A stretch of 64,000 nt of DNA from Massilia sp. WG5 (GCF_001412595.2 NZ_CP012640.2:2542001-2606000); one strand, 5' to 3'; shown: positions 52,051 to 61,492, counted from the stretch's first letter. Numbers and translations: made by a program. Notes: generated by a model from the letters alone, not told the origin.

Positions 52051-54018
52051 TCAGGCGACCGCTTCGCCGGTCTCCGCGCACAGTTTCAGGCTGGCGTGGC
52101 GCGCCGCCTTCAGGCCTGCCATCAGGGCGTCCTTGTGCTCTTCCAGCAGGGAGAACACGGCGTCCTTGGACAGCACGTACTGCTCGAGCAGGGTGTCCTT
52201 GAGGGCGACGATCACCTTTTCGTAGTCGCGGATCGCGTCCAGCGTGTAGCTGTACAGCTCATCGGACTTCTCCTCGACCTGGCGCAGGGTGTGCTCGCCC
52301 GAGGCGTCGTTGGCAAGCTGGCTGTAGTCGATCTTGGCGCGCGAGTACATCGACAGGCGGCCCACCATCAGGTTCAGCATCTTGGTGATCTTCTCGATGT
52401 CGTTCTGGCTGCCGACCGAGATGCCGCGGGCGCCATAGAACAGCTCTTCCGCCGCCACGCCGCCGTACAGGCCGATCACGTCGCGCTCCAGCTCTTCCAG
52501 GGTCCGCAGCGACATGTCGTCGCCCGACTGCAGCACGTAACCCAGGGCGCCGATCTTCGACACGGCTTCGGTGCTGATCTTCAGCAGGTGCGATTTCTCC
52601 TTCACTTCGTCCAGGCTCATGCCGGCGCGCAGGAAGGGGTCGATCTGCATGAAGAAGTGGCCCAGTTCGTGCACGGCGATGCGCTCGCGCTGCTTGTGCT
52701 TCTCGGCGGTGGTGGCGCGGTCGGTCAGGCCGATGGTCGCACGCTCATACGCACGGAACAGCAAGTCGGTGTTGATGATGACCTTTTCCTGGATCGACAG
52801 CATCGATGCGCGCTCGACCACGGATTCCAGCAGCGCCGGGCTCAGGTTCTGGGTGATCTCGGCCACCTGGTCCAGGTCGAGGTCGTCGTAGTCGACCAGG
52901 CCTTCCTTCTTACGCGACAGGAAGCTGCGCAGCAGCTCGCGGCGCTCGGCCTTGTTCGGCAGGCGGAAGTTGATCTTCACCGAGAAGCGGCGCAGCATCG
53001 CTTCGTCCATCTCGGTCGAGGCGTCGTCGAAGTTCGAGGCGACGACCCAGATCACGCCCTGGCCCTTGTCGCTCTTCACGCCGTCCAGCAGGCCCAGCAG
53101 GGTGTTGGCGGTGTCGTCTTCCCATTTCTTTTCGCTGCGGCCGCGCGGCATGAACAGGCTCTGCGCCTCATCCAGGAAGATGATGCAGCGGCCCTTGCTC
53201 GAGGCCTTGCGGTACAGGGCGTTCAGCGCCTTCGAACCGCCGCCGACGTAGCCCGATTCCAGCGCCGAGCCGGAGGCCTGGATCAGCGGGATGTCCAGGC
53301 GCTTGGCCAGGTAGCCGACCAGTTTGGTCTTGCCGGTACCGGCAGGACCGGTCAGCATGACGTTGAAGGGCTTGTCGATGTTGTGCTCTTTGTACAGCTC
53401 GCGGTTGCGGATCATGTCTTCCAGGTGGAGGACTTCCTGCTTGATGTCTTCCATGCCGATCAGGTCGTCCATCGAGCCTTTCAGCTTGTCCGGCGAGATC
53501 AGCTGGGCGTTGCCGTTCATGCCCGGGATGCCGAATTTCATGGCGTACAGGATCACCAGCAGCACGGTCAGGTCGAGCGCGTGACGCTTCAGGAAGGACA
53601 GCACGTCGGAACCGAAGCCTTCGTTCTCGTCCTGCAGCACAGCCTTGTGCGAGGCCAGGTAGTCGTCCTTGGCGATCGAATACGGGATCGCGTTCTTCAG
53701 CAGGACTTCACGCTCCAGCGACAGGTGCGAGGTGCTCGGCACCTTCACCACGTGCAGCTGCGGCGCGCCCTTGAACTTGTAGATGTAGCGCGGTGCGTCG
53801 GACAGCGGATGGGCCACCAGCAGGTAATCCAGGCGGTCCTTCTGGGCGGCCAGTTCCGTGATCTCGGAAATATTCTGCGAATGGACCACCGGAGAAGGAT
53901 CCTGCGGGACGTCGGCCTTGTAGATGAACCAGCCAACCAGCATGCCTAACAATACGGCAGTCGCAATACGGACATAAACATTCTTGAAGGCAATTTGGAG
54001 TCGGGCAAAATTGGGCAT
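52051..54018 (-). CDS. FtsH-like AAA ATPase with M41-type zinc peptidase domain
   Basis: A 655-residue membrane protease related to but distinct from FtsH. A first TM (IATAVLLGMLVGWFIY, about 18-33), a periplasmic part of about 110 residues and a second TM (LDLTVLLVILYAM, about 149-160) precede the AAA module. That has Walker A GPAGTGKT (224-231), pore loop GYVGGG (256-261), Walker B CIIFLDEA (278-285) and an arginine-containing second region (AMLRRF). The peptidase site is HELGH (450-454), with a likely third zinc ligand Asp540 in GSQNDIEKIT. The housekeeping ftsH is expected elsewhere, so this is an extra paralogue of unknown substrate. It is monocistronic. Confidence 0.85.
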   Translation of the reverse strand: MPNFARLQIAFKNVYVRIATAVLLGMLVGWFIYKADVPQDPSPVVHSQNISEITELAAQKDRLDYLLVAHPLSDAPRYIYKFKGAPQLHVVKVPSTSHLSLEREVLLKNAIPYSIAKDDYLASHKAVLQDENEGFGSDVLSFLKRHALDLTVLLVILYAMKFGIPGMNGNAQLISPDKLKGSMDDLIGMEDIKQEVLHLEDMIRNRELYKEHNIDKPFNVMLTGPAGTGKTKLVGYLAKRLDIPLIQASGSALESGYVGGGSKALNALYRKASSKGRCIIFLDEAQSLFMPRGRSEKKWEDDTANTLLGLLDGVKSDKGQGVIWVVASNFDDASTEMDEAMLRRFSVKINFRLPNKAERRELLRSFLSRKKEGLVDYDDLDLDQVAEITQNLSPALLESVVERASMLSIQEKVIINTDLLFRAYERATIGLTDRATTAEKHKQRERIAVHELGHFFMQIDPFLRAGMSLDEVKEKSHLLKISTEAVSKIGALGYVLQSGDDMSLRTLEELERDVIGLYGGVAAEELFYGARGISVGSQNDIEKITKMLNLMVGRLSMYSRAKIDYSQLANDASGEHTLRQVEEKSDELYSYTLDAIRDYEKVIVALKDTLLEQYVLSKDAVFSLLEEHKDALMAGLKAARHASLKLCAETGEAVA

Positions 54019-54537
54019 ATATCAGTACTCTTTAATCTGAAAGGTGCTTCACGACATTGATATTGCGTGCCTTCCGAAGTGCCGAGTGGACGCGAAAGGC
54101 GGCGGTGCATTGGGACCGCATGGGATGCAAACGTAGTCGTCTGCTATTGTTTTGATGCCCGAAGGCAATGGGGATATGGAGACTATACCCCCAAAGAAAA
54201 GATAGGTGTATACCGTGCGCCGAAAAAATTTTGAGACACAACACTGATGATCAAAACGCTACCGGTTTTCTTTATGATTTCAACAAGTTAGCTAGAAAAA
54301 ACGCAAAACAAACGCATTTATTTGCTTATTAACCAAGTAATAAAGAGATAATAAGTTTTGATTCGGATAAGGCAAAAAAGAATTCATTTTCTAATTGCTG
54401 AGTTACTGGTAACAAGACGTAACGCGCGCAATTCAAACTGCATTTTTGTTATGCTGGATCAGAACCCGGATGCGTGATCGGAGGGGGCATTGCCGGGTCA
54501 TGCCGGTATTGTCGCCAGACATTTAGAAGGAATGACC
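54019..54537. other. AT-rich intergenic region
   Basis: About 520 bases without a supportable gene, notably AT-rich at 54220-54470. It must hold the promoters of the divergent FtsH-like and PEP-CTERM genes. A TATGCT near 54450 is the only box I would single out, and it lacks a good -35. A 70-codon minus-strand frame at 54032-54244 has no protein-like character. Confidence 0.5.
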
Positions 54538-54804
54538 GTGAAACGATACGTTCTTGCCGCAACACTCAGCCTGCTCTTCGGCAGCGCCGCCCAGGCCGCT
54601 GCCATCGACCTCGACGCCCACGCCATCCGCATCCATCGCCTTGCCGATATCTCGGCGGTTGCGCGTACAGAAGTGGTAGCACCGCCCTCGCCTTCCATGT
54701 CCGAGCTGCCGGAACCGGAAGTGTTTGCAATGATGCTGGTAGGGCTGGTCCTGATCGGCTACCGCGCGAGCCGCGACAGCAGCGAGAAGTTCAAGAAGGA
54801 CTGA
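54538..54804 (+). CDS. Miniature PEP-CTERM protein
   Basis: An 88-residue exported protein. The signal peptide is KRYVLAATLSLLFGSAAQA, followed by a mature region of only about 40 residues. A C-terminal sorting signal follows: LPEPEVFAMMLVGLVLIGYR, i.e. the PEP motif plus a hydrophobic segment. The usual short basic end is replaced by a longer charged tail (ASRDSSEKFKKD). Exosortase would recognise PEP and process the protein at the inner membrane. Start GTG 54538 is chosen because AAGGA lies 6 bases before it. ATG 54532 is too close. No exosortase or polysaccharide genes are in the window. Confidence 0.75.
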   Translation: MKRYVLAATLSLLFGSAAQAAAIDLDAHAIRIHRLADISAVARTEVVAPPSPSMSELPEPEVFAMMLVGLVLIGYRASRDSSEKFKKD

Positions 54805-54827
54805 CAGGAAAGGACGGGAAGTGATCG

Positions 54828-54846
54828 ACGGCGCCGATGGCGCCGT
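54828..54846 (+). terminator. Hairpin after the PEP-CTERM gene
   Basis: ACGGCGCC-GAT-GGCGCCGT, a perfect 8-bp stem, followed by TGTCGTTTG, a weak T-rich tail. Confidence 0.45.
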
Positions 54847-54915
54847 TGTCGTTTGTGCGGTCGACGTACCGATGTTTCCCATATGGGGACGGAACCGCCG
54901 TTCGCAAGAGGCCGG

Positions 54916-55485
54916 TCAGGCCGCCTCCATGCACAGCGTGTGGAGCTTGAGCAGGGTCGCCCAGTTGCGCGAGGTGGTGGTATCGCCCAGCTGCTTGCCG
55001 AGCGCGGCCGCAGCGGCGCTGTCGAGAATGCCGCCCGGGCACCAGACATAGGCGGCGCGCCCGCCCAGCGCGGCCGCACCCGGATGCCAGTTCTGGCCGC
55101 ACAGGGCTTCGAGCGACTCCCGTATCTGCGGATCGGCATGCGGGCTCGACAGAACGAACACCAGCAGGCGCGCATGGTCCCCGGCCTGGCCGAGCAAGGG
55201 ATTGCCGGCAATGACGGCAGCGAGTTCTTCGGCGTCGAGCACCAGCACCCGCGCCGCCACGCCCAGTTTCAGCACCAGCGCGTCTTCGATCTCGCCGGCC
55301 ACCTCGTCCTGCGGCCGCGCCGGCCCGCTGAACACGAGGTTGCCGCTGTTGAGAACACTGCGCACTTCGGCATAGCCAAGATCACCGACCAGCTTGCGGA
55401 GGTCGGCCATGGCGATGCGTTTTGCGCGCCCGACATTCACGCCCCTCAGCAGGGCGACATAGCATTTCCTTGTCATGGCGCGCAT
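54916..55485 (-). CDS. DUF1697 domain protein
   Basis: A 189-residue protein that is a single DUF1697 domain: CYVALLRGVNVGRAKRIAMADL at the start, VRSVLNSGNLVFSG and a C-terminal TTTSRNWATLLKLHTL. The family is widespread and probably cytosolic, with no established function. The start ATG 55485 has AAGG four bases upstream, and MTRKCYV three codons later is possible. It is monocistronic. Confidence 0.88.
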   Translation of the reverse strand: MRAMTRKCYVALLRGVNVGRAKRIAMADLRKLVGDLGYAEVRSVLNSGNLVFSGPARPQDEVAGEIEDALVLKLGVAARVLVLDAEELAAVIAGNPLLGQAGDHARLLVFVLSSPHADPQIRESLEALCGQNWHPGAAALGGRAAYVWCPGGILDSAAAAALGKQLGDTTTSRNWATLLKLHTLCMEAA

Positions 55486-55561
55486 GGTACCTTGCCGACG
55501 GGCGGATGGCGTAACACACTTATGCCGGCCTTAAACCTGCTCCGACCGGCGGGACAGGTCC

Positions 55562-56170
55562 TTACTTGAGCAGGCCTTCGGCGCGCAGCGCCTGCTGCAC
55601 GGCCGGACGGGCCGCGATGCGCTGGGTGTAGGCGGCGAACACCGGCCATTGCGCCAGATCAAACTGGACGAAGTTGGCCCAGCCCAGCACCGTGAACAGG
55701 TAGCCGTCGGCCACCGTGAACTGCGAACCCATCAGGTAATCGCGGCCTTCCAGCTGGCTGGCCACCCAGCCCAGGCGGTTGCTCAGGTTGGCGCGCGCCG
55801 CTTCCTTCATTTCCTCGGTCGAGGTGGGGCGGAACAGCGGGCTGAAGTTCTTGTGCACCTCGGTCGAGATGAAGTTCAGCCATTCGACCAGGCGATAGCG
55901 TTCCAGGGTGCCGTTGACCGGCGCCAGCTGGCGATCCGGGGCCAGGTCGGCGATGAACTGGACGATGGCCGGGCCTTCGGTCAGCACGGCGCCGTCGTTC
56001 AGCTCGAGCGCCGGCACATAGCCCTTCGGGTTGATCTTCAGGAAATCGGCGCCGCTGGCGGTCTGCCTGGCGCGGATGTCCACTTTCTCGGTGGTGAACT
56101 CCAGGCCTGCCTCGAGCAGGGCGATATGAGGAGAGAGCGAGCAGGCGCCGGGGCTGAAATACAGTTTCAT
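55562..56170 (-). CDS. Glutathione S-transferase (GstA-like, beta class)
   Basis: A 202-residue cytosolic enzyme that conjugates glutathione. The N-terminal thioredoxin-fold domain starts MKLYFSPGACSLSPHIALLE, with the beta-class active-site Cys10 (SPGAC) and KINPKGYVPALELNDG, then GPAIVQFIADLAP. The C-terminal helical domain follows, with NFISTEVHKNFSPLF and FTVADGYLFTVLGWA. The start ATG 56170 is chosen because the eight preceding in-frame residues are not part of the fold. Confidence 0.93.
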   Translation of the reverse strand: MKLYFSPGACSLSPHIALLEAGLEFTTEKVDIRARQTASGADFLKINPKGYVPALELNDGAVLTEGPAIVQFIADLAPDRQLAPVNGTLERYRLVEWLNFISTEVHKNFSPLFRPTSTEEMKEAARANLSNRLGWVASQLEGRDYLMGSQFTVADGYLFTVLGWANFVQFDLAQWPVFAAYTQRIAARPAVQQALRAEGLLK

Positions 56171-56295
56171 GGTTGTCCTATCAAATAAAAGCACGCCGAG
56201 AATACAACAGTTTTCGTCGGCTTGCCGGGCCGGCCGGGGCTTTCACCCTAGCCGGGTGGTAATATAATTCCGTTAACAAAAAGCAAGAGGCAAGT

Positions 56296-56628
56296 ATGAA
56301 CGGGGCTTATCAGCTGGTACCCCTGGCCGATGCCGAACCGGGCATGGTGCTGGGCGAGATGCTGCGCGACGGGAACGGAAACGTGCTGCTGGCGCAGGGC
56401 GTGGTGCTGAGCGAGGGCATGCTGGCCTCGCTGGCGCGCCATGGCGTCGAGCTGTTGCCGATCCTCGCCGCCGGCCGTCCCGAACCCGTGGTCGATCCGG
56501 CCCGCGTCCAGGACAGGCTGGACCGGGTATTTCGCAAGCACGAGCGCGGCAACCACGGCGACTGGGCCAGCAACATCCTGCGCCAGTACATCGAGGACTA
56601 TCGCCTTGGACGCGAGGTGCAGCGATGA
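56296..56628 (+). CDS. Hypothetical protein coupled to an HDOD gene
   Basis: A 110-residue protein. The first 60 residues (YQLVPLADAEPGMVLGEMLR, VLLAQGVVLSEGMLASLARH) resemble the short N-terminal segment found before HD-GYP and HDOD domains in some signalling proteins. The rest is helical and charged. Its stop overlaps the start of the HDOD gene by 4 bases (ATGA), so the two are coupled and probably work together. No catalytic motif is seen. Confidence 0.72.
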   Translation: MNGAYQLVPLADAEPGMVLGEMLRDGNGNVLLAQGVVLSEGMLASLARHGVELLPILAAGRPEPVVDPARVQDRLDRVFRKHERGNHGDWASNILRQYIEDYRLGREVQR

Positions 56629-57467
56629 GCATGCTGACCCCAGAACAATTGGCCAAGGATGTGCAGGACCTGCCTTCCCTGCCCGCCGTCGTGATGGAAC
56701 TGCTCAGCAACATCGAACAGGAAAATATCGATATCTCGGTACTGGCGAAAAAAGTGTCTTACGACCAGGCCCTGACGGCCAAGACGCTCCGCCTGGCGAA
56801 CTCGTCTGCCTTCGGCCTGCAGGTCAAGGTAGCGACGATCCAGCAAGCCATCACCTTCCTGGGCTTCCAGACCACCCGCAACCTGATCACGGCAGCCGCC
56901 GTCACCGGCTGTTTCCCGAACGGACGCTGCCCCGGCTTCAACGACAAGGCTTTCTGGCGCCATTCGATCGCGACCGCGGCTTGCGCCCGCTCGCTGGCGC
57001 GGCGCCTGCGCTTCAACCAGGATGTCGCCTTCACCGCGGGATTGCTGCACGATATAGGCCGGCTGGTGCTGGTGAGCGGCCATCCGCAGGCCTATGCCGA
57101 GGTGCTGGCCTGGCGTAGCCGGCACGATGGCGAAATGCTGGATGCCGAGCGCGCCGTACTGGGCGTCGATCATGTGGAGGCTGGCGTCGCCTTGGCCGAG
57201 CACTGGAATTTTTCGGACATGATGCGCCAGGCGATTGCCTGGCACCACGCGCCCGAAACGCCGGGCGCGGGTTTTCTGGCTGCCATCGTCCATGTTGCCA
57301 ACGCGGTCGTGCATGCGCTCGACCTGGCGGGCGAAGAGGATGAATTGGCGCCGTCGCTGTCCAGTGTGGCCTGGGACGCGATGGGCTTGAACGAAGAGGC
57401 GTATCTGGATCTGTTCCGGGAAACGGAACAACAACTGGAAGAAATGTCGGCCATCCTGATGGTGTGA
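56625..57467 (+). CDS. HDOD domain protein
   Basis: A 280-residue signalling protein. The HDOD region covers almost the whole protein: DLPSLPAVVMELLSNIEQEN, VSYDQALTAKTLRLANSSAFGL, ITFLGFQTTRNLITAAAV, then an HD-like core WRHSIATAACARSLARRL and LLHDIGRLVLVSGHP with a His-Asp pair. HDOD proteins relay signals in motility, c-di-GMP and stress pathways and most have no enzymatic activity. It is downstream of and coupled to the 56296 gene. Confidence 0.9.
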   Translation: MSMLTPEQLAKDVQDLPSLPAVVMELLSNIEQENIDISVLAKKVSYDQALTAKTLRLANSSAFGLQVKVATIQQAITFLGFQTTRNLITAAAVTGCFPNGRCPGFNDKAFWRHSIATAACARSLARRLRFNQDVAFTAGLLHDIGRLVLVSGHPQAYAEVLAWRSRHDGEMLDAERAVLGVDHVEAGVALAEHWNFSDMMRQAIAWHHAPETPGAGFLAAIVHVANAVVHALDLAGEEDELAPSLSSVAWDAMGLNEEAYLDLFRETEQQLEEMSAILMV

Positions 57468-57574
57468 GGTCTTTCAACCTCCAGGCTCAAGATGGCCTAA
57501 GTAACGGCAGCAGGCGCGAACCGCCGCCGGGTCTGGCCGAAGGCATGACAGGACCGGCTGTCATGCCCACGGCG

Positions 57575-57967
57575 TCAGTGCGCATAGTTGCCGGATTTGG
57601 AAGCGTCGCTCTGGTCTTGCGGCTGGGCTTGCTGTTGCTGAGCGGCTTGCTGCGCAGCGGCCTCTTTTGCAGCTTTCTCTTCGGGTTTCGGACGGCCTTG
57701 TGCGTCCGACAGGCGATACTTGGTGCGGCGGTCGCCCATCAGGTCGCGCAGGTCGCGGATGCTCATGCCGGTCACTTCGTGCATACGGATCAGCAGCGAC
57801 GCGCCGACCGGCAGGCGATGGTGACGGATCTTGCTGATCACCGGCGGAGCGACTTCCAGCATACGCGACAGTGCTGCGTCGTTCTTCAACTGCATCTTGC
57901 CGAGCAGGATGTCCAGCAAGTGGTTCGGGTTGTAGCTTTCCTGTGAAGACAGAGCGTGATGTGCCAT
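57575..57967 (-). CDS. Small helix-turn-helix DNA-binding protein
   Basis: A 130-residue protein. Residues about 15-85 look like an XRE/phage-repressor-type fold (LLDILLGKMQLKNDAALSRM, LEVAPPVISKIRHHRLPVGA, then MHEVTGMSIRDLRDLMG). The C-terminus is a low-complexity Ala/Gln/Lys tail (AAKEAAAQQAAQQQQAQPQD). Upstream lies the palindrome AGTTC-TCTTAC-GAACT, a plausible self-regulatory site. The target genes are unknown. Confidence 0.8.
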   Translation of the reverse strand: MAHHALSSQESYNPNHLLDILLGKMQLKNDAALSRMLEVAPPVISKIRHHRLPVGASLLIRMHEVTGMSIRDLRDLMGDRRTKYRLSDAQGRPKPEEKAAKEAAAQQAAQQQQAQPQDQSDASKSGNYAH

Positions 57968-57991
57968 GATTACCTCGTGAGTGGTTAAAAT

Positions 57992-58007
57992 AGTTCTCTT
58001 ACGAACT
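57992..58007. promoter_or_regulatory. Palindrome upstream of the HTH gene
   Basis: AGTTC-TCTTAC-GAACT lies 25 bases before the start codon at 57967. CGAAC recurs at 58001-58006 and twice near 58125-58140, suggesting several related sites. Autoregulation is an inference. Confidence 0.35.
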
Positions 58008-58535
58008 TTGTTAAAGACTTCGTTTCGTCAACATAAGTTCCCGGATCACGTTACCGAACGATCAATCGACTGTGCGCCGACAACGACCCGGACCCCGTGC
58101 GCTCCCTAACTCGCTTCCCCTACGAACTTGTTTTTCGAACAAATTATCAAACTCATACGTCGCGTTCACATTCGACCTGAGCACGAAAATCATTGGTCGA
58201 AATCAAGCTATCGTTTGGAAAGCTTGTCATACAGTCATTTCAGCACATGGTGACAGATTGTGGCGCACGCAAGAGTTTTCTTTAACTAAATTTGCACTTG
58301 CAGTTCCGTAGGAACTCTTTGATTTACAAGAAGAAATAAATCAAGTCGTGCCAGCAAGAACAAACATAACAGCTTGCAATGCGATTTCAATATTTAACAA
58401 TGTAACCAACTGTATCAGAGATTTTTCCTTAGAAATTTATCATTCCCAGCAGCACCGAAATCCCGCGCACACGCCCATTTCCTGGGGCGTTTCCGATTTA
58501 CGGTAAACTGGACTTCACTTGTCAAAGCATCAGCC
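58008..58535. other. AT-rich intergenic region before miaB
   Basis: About 530 bases with no supportable gene. It is AT-rich in 58130-58440. It must hold the miaB promoter and that of the HTH gene. An open frame at 58072-58311 has no protein-like features. I see no clear hairpin or repeat beyond the CGAAC boxes. Confidence 0.5.
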
Positions 58536-59897
58536 ATGCAGAAAAAAGTATTCATCAAGACCTTCGGTTGCCAAATGAACGAGTACGACTCGGACAAGAT
58601 GGCGGACGTGCTCGGCGCGTCCGAGGGACTCGTACGCACCGACACTCCGGAAGATGCCGACGTCATCCTCTTCAACACCTGCTCGGTGCGTGAAAAGGCC
58701 CAGGAAAAGGTGTTTTCCGACCTCGGTCGCCTGAAGGAACTCAAGCGCGGCAAGCCTGACCTCGTGATCGGCGTCGGCGGCTGCGTCGCCTCCCAAGAGG
58801 GCGAGGCGATCGTCAAGCGCGCGCCCCACGTCGACGTGGTATTCGGCCCGCAGACCCTGCACCGCTTGCCGCAGATGCTCCAGGCGCGCCGTGCGAGCGG
58901 CGCCGCCCAGGTCGACATCAGCTTCCCGGAAATCGAGAAGTTCGACCACCTGCCGCCCGCCAAGGTCGAGGGTCCGGTCGCCTATGTCTCGATCATGGAA
59001 GGCTGCAGCAAGTACTGCAGCTACTGCGTGGTGCCGTATACCCGCGGCGAGGAAGTCTCGCGCCGCTTCGAGGACGTGCTGACCGAGGTCGCCGGCCTGG
59101 CCGCCCAGGGCGTGAAGGAGATCATGCTGCTGGGCCAGAACGTGAACGCCTACCGCGGCGCGATGGCCAGCGGCGAGATCGCCGACTTCGCCTTGCTGCT
59201 CGAATACGTGGCCGCGATCCCCGGCATCGAGCGCCTGCGCTTCGTCACCAGCCACCCGAAGGAGTTCACCCAGCGCCTGATCGACGCCTATGCGACGATC
59301 CCGCAGCTCGTGAACCACCTCTACCTGCCGGTGCAGCACGGTTCCGACCGCATCCTGCAGGCGATGAAGCGCGGCTACACCGGTCTCGAATACAAGTCCA
59401 TCATCCGCCGCATCAAGGCGGTGCGCCCCGACATCTCGATCTCGTCCGATTTCATCGTCGGTTTCCCCGGCGAGACCGACGCCGATTTCGAAGCGATGAT
59501 GAAGCTGGTGGAAGACGTCGGCTTCGACAACAGCTTCAGCTTCATCTTCAGCAAGCGCCCCGGCACCCCGGCCGCCAACCTCGAGGACGACACCCCGCAC
59601 GAGGTCAAGCTGGCGCGCCTGCAGCGCCTGCAGGCGAGAATCGACCTGAACACCCGCAAGACCAGCGCCGCCATGGTCGGCAGCGTCCAGCGCATCCTGG
59701 TCGAGGGTCCGGCGAAGAAAGGCCAGGGCGAGCTTGCCGGCCGCACCGAAAACAACCGCATCGTGAACTTCGCCCCGGGCGAACTCGGCGAGGCGCTGGT
59801 CGGCCAGCTGGTCGACGTGCGCATCACCGAAAGCCTGGATTACACCCTGCGCGGCGACCTGGTCGCCAGCATTGATACGATTGCCAAAGCCAGTTGA
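58536..59897 (+). CDS. miaB: tRNA-2-methylthio-N6-dimethylallyladenosine synthase MiaB
   Basis: A radical-SAM methylthiotransferase that converts i6A37 (made by MiaA, 37322-38281) to ms2i6A37. The 453 residues show the N-terminal domain with three Cys for one 4Fe-4S cluster ([31 protein letters not shown]), the radical SAM cluster [16 protein letters not shown], and a C-terminal TRAM domain ([13 protein letters not shown] onward). It is the first gene of miaB-phoH-ybeY and overlaps phoH by 4 bases. Confidence 0.97.
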   Translation: MQKKVFIKTFGCQMNEYDSDKMADVLGASEGLVRTDTPEDADVILFNTCSVREKAQEKVFSDLGRLKELKRGKPDLVIGVGGCVASQEGEAIVKRAPHVDVVFGPQTLHRLPQMLQARRASGAAQVDISFPEIEKFDHLPPAKVEGPVAYVSIMEGCSKYCSYCVVPYTRGEEVSRRFEDVLTEVAGLAAQGVKEIMLLGQNVNAYRGAMASGEIADFALLLEYVAAIPGIERLRFVTSHPKEFTQRLIDAYATIPQLVNHLYLPVQHGSDRILQAMKRGYTGLEYKSIIRRIKAVRPDISISSDFIVGFPGETDADFEAMMKLVEDVGFDNSFSFIFSKRPGTPAANLEDDTPHEVKLARLQRLQARIDLNTRKTSAAMVGSVQRILVEGPAKKGQGELAGRTENNRIVNFAPGELGEALVGQLVDVRITESLDYTLRGDLVASIDTIAKAS

Positions 59898-61003
59898 AAA
59901 CTCAAACGCCTACCCAGCCGTCGTACTTCTTCCCCGAGCCGCTCGATAACACGCGGCTCGCCCATCTCTGCGGCCCGCTCGACGAGAACCTGCGCCAGAT
60001 TTCGGCCGCGCTCGACGTCACGATTTTCCGGCGCGGCGAGAAATTCATCGTCAGCGGCACCAACGCCGAGCGCGCGGTCGAGCTGCTCGAGCGCTTCTAC
60101 GCGGTGGCCAACAAGGTCGTGCCGATCGAGGAAGTGCAGCTGGCGCTGGTGGAGCAGCGCGCCGGCCTGAAACCGAGCTTCGAACCGCCCGCCGCCGCCG
60201 CCGAGGCGAAGAAGGAGCCGGGCGAAGTGGTCAGCGAGGAAGCCGAAGAACTCGAACGCGACGAGTCCGGCGAGCTGGTCAGCCCGATGCTGAAGACCCG
60301 CCGCAGCGACCTGCGTGGCCGCACCCCGCACCAGATCCAGTACCTGAAGGCGGTGCTGGAACACGACATCAGCTTCGGCATCGGCCCGGCCGGCACCGGC
60401 AAGACCTATCTCGCGGTCGCCTGTGCGGTCGACGCGCTGGAACGCGACGCCGTCAAGCGCATCATCCTGACCCGCCCCGCCGTCGAAGCCGGCGAGCGCC
60501 TCGGCTTCCTGCCGGGCGACTTCGCGCAGAAGGTCGACCCCTACCTGCGCCCGCTGTACGACGCGCTGTACGACCTGCTCGGCTTCGACCGCACCCAGAA
60601 GCTGTTCGAAAAGCAGGTCATCGAGATCGCGCCGCTGGCCTTCATGCGCGGGCGCACGCTGAACCACGCCTTCGTGATCCTGGACGAAGCCCAGAACACG
60701 ACGGTCGAGCAGATGAAGATGTTCCTGACCCGGATCGGCTTCGGCAGCAAGGCCGTGGTCACCGGCGACGTCACCCAGGTCGACCTGCACAAGACCCAGC
60801 GCAGCGGCCTGGTCGATGCGATGCACGTATTGAAGGACGTGCGCGGCATCGCCTTCAGCCAGTTCTCCAGCGCCGACGTGGTGCGCCACCCCCTGGTGGG
60901 CCGCATCGTGGACGCCTATGAAAAATCCGCGTCGATGCAGGAGCTTGGCGCCCTGCCCGGCGTGGCCAAACCGGTAGCCCGAAATGCAAGAAAAAAAGCA
61001 TAA
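59894..61003 (+). CDS. PhoH family ATPase (PhoL/YbeZ type)
   Basis: A 369-residue protein of the YbeZ group, which acts with YbeY in RNA and ribosome quality control. An N-terminal KH-like part ([16 protein letters not shown]) precedes the P-loop [38 protein letters not shown], and Walker [21 protein letters not shown]. The start is TTG 59894, overlapping the miaB stop, as no later Met is near the family start. The last 20 bases overlap ybeY. Confidence 0.94.
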   Translation: MKTQTPTQPSYFFPEPLDNTRLAHLCGPLDENLRQISAALDVTIFRRGEKFIVSGTNAERAVELLERFYAVANKVVPIEEVQLALVEQRAGLKPSFEPPAAAAEAKKEPGEVVSEEAEELERDESGELVSPMLKTRRSDLRGRTPHQIQYLKAVLEHDISFGIGPAGTGKTYLAVACAVDALERDAVKRIILTRPAVEAGERLGFLPGDFAQKVDPYLRPLYDALYDLLGFDRTQKLFEKQVIEIAPLAFMRGRTLNHAFVILDEAQNTTVEQMKMFLTRIGFGSKAVVTGDVTQVDLHKTQRSGLVDAMHVLKDVRGIAFSQFSSADVVRHPLVGRIVDAYEKSASMQELGALPGVAKPVARNARKKA

Positions 61004-61454
61004 GCTGGAACTCGACGTCCAGTATCCCGACACCCGCCTGGAAGCGGAGATCACGCCCGCGATGATCGAACGCTGGGTCCAGGCCTCGCTGCTCGGCCCG
61101 GCCGAACTGGCGATCCGCTTCGTCGACGCCGCCGAAGGCCAGCAGCTCAACCGCGACTACCGCGGCAAGGACTACGCGACCAATGTGCTGACCTTCGCCT
61201 ACAACGAAGGCGCCGAACTGGCCGACGACGAGCCGACCCAGGCCGACATCGTGCTGTGCACCGACGTGCTGCAGCGCGAGGCCGAGGAGCAGAAGAAGAC
61301 GGTCGAGGAACACACCGCCCACCTGGTGGTGCACGGGGTGCTGCACGCGCAGGGCTTCGACCACGAGAACGACGAGGAAGCCGAGGAGATGGAACAGCTC
61401 GAGCGCGACATCATGGAAGCGCTCGAGTATCCGGATCCGTACGCCGAAAATTAG
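60984..61454 (+). CDS. ybeY: Endoribonuclease YbeY
   Basis: A 156-residue metal-dependent RNase needed for 16S rRNA 3' end maturation and 70S quality control. The zinc site is HLVVHGVLHAQGFDHEND with three His. RDYRGKDYATNVLTFAYN is the other conserved block. It overlaps phoH. In many relatives a CorC-type gene and lnt follow, but here a repeat and a convergent unrelated gene come next, so the cluster is cut short. Confidence 0.95.
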   Translation: MQEKKHKLELDVQYPDTRLEAEITPAMIERWVQASLLGPAELAIRFVDAAEGQQLNRDYRGKDYATNVLTFAYNEGAELADDEPTQADIVLCTDVLQREAEEQKKTVEEHTAHLVVHGVLHAQGFDHENDEEAEEMEQLERDIMEALEYPDPYAEN

Positions 61455-61463
61455 AAACAAACT

Positions 61464-61484
61464 TGGGTCCCCGCCTGCGCGGGA
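61464..61484. repeat. TGGGTCCCCGCCTGCGCGGG dispersed repeat
   Basis: The same 20-base unit as at 20246-20265, here followed by AACGACGT as at 24131-24138. It lies between the convergent ybeY and the molybdoenzyme gene. Confidence 0.75.
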
Positions 61485-61492
61485 ACGACGTG

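Noticed and set aside
54032..54244. 70-codon open frame in the AT-rich gap
   Set aside because: No ribosome-binding site, no recognisable fold, and it occupies the promoter region of the FtsH-like gene.
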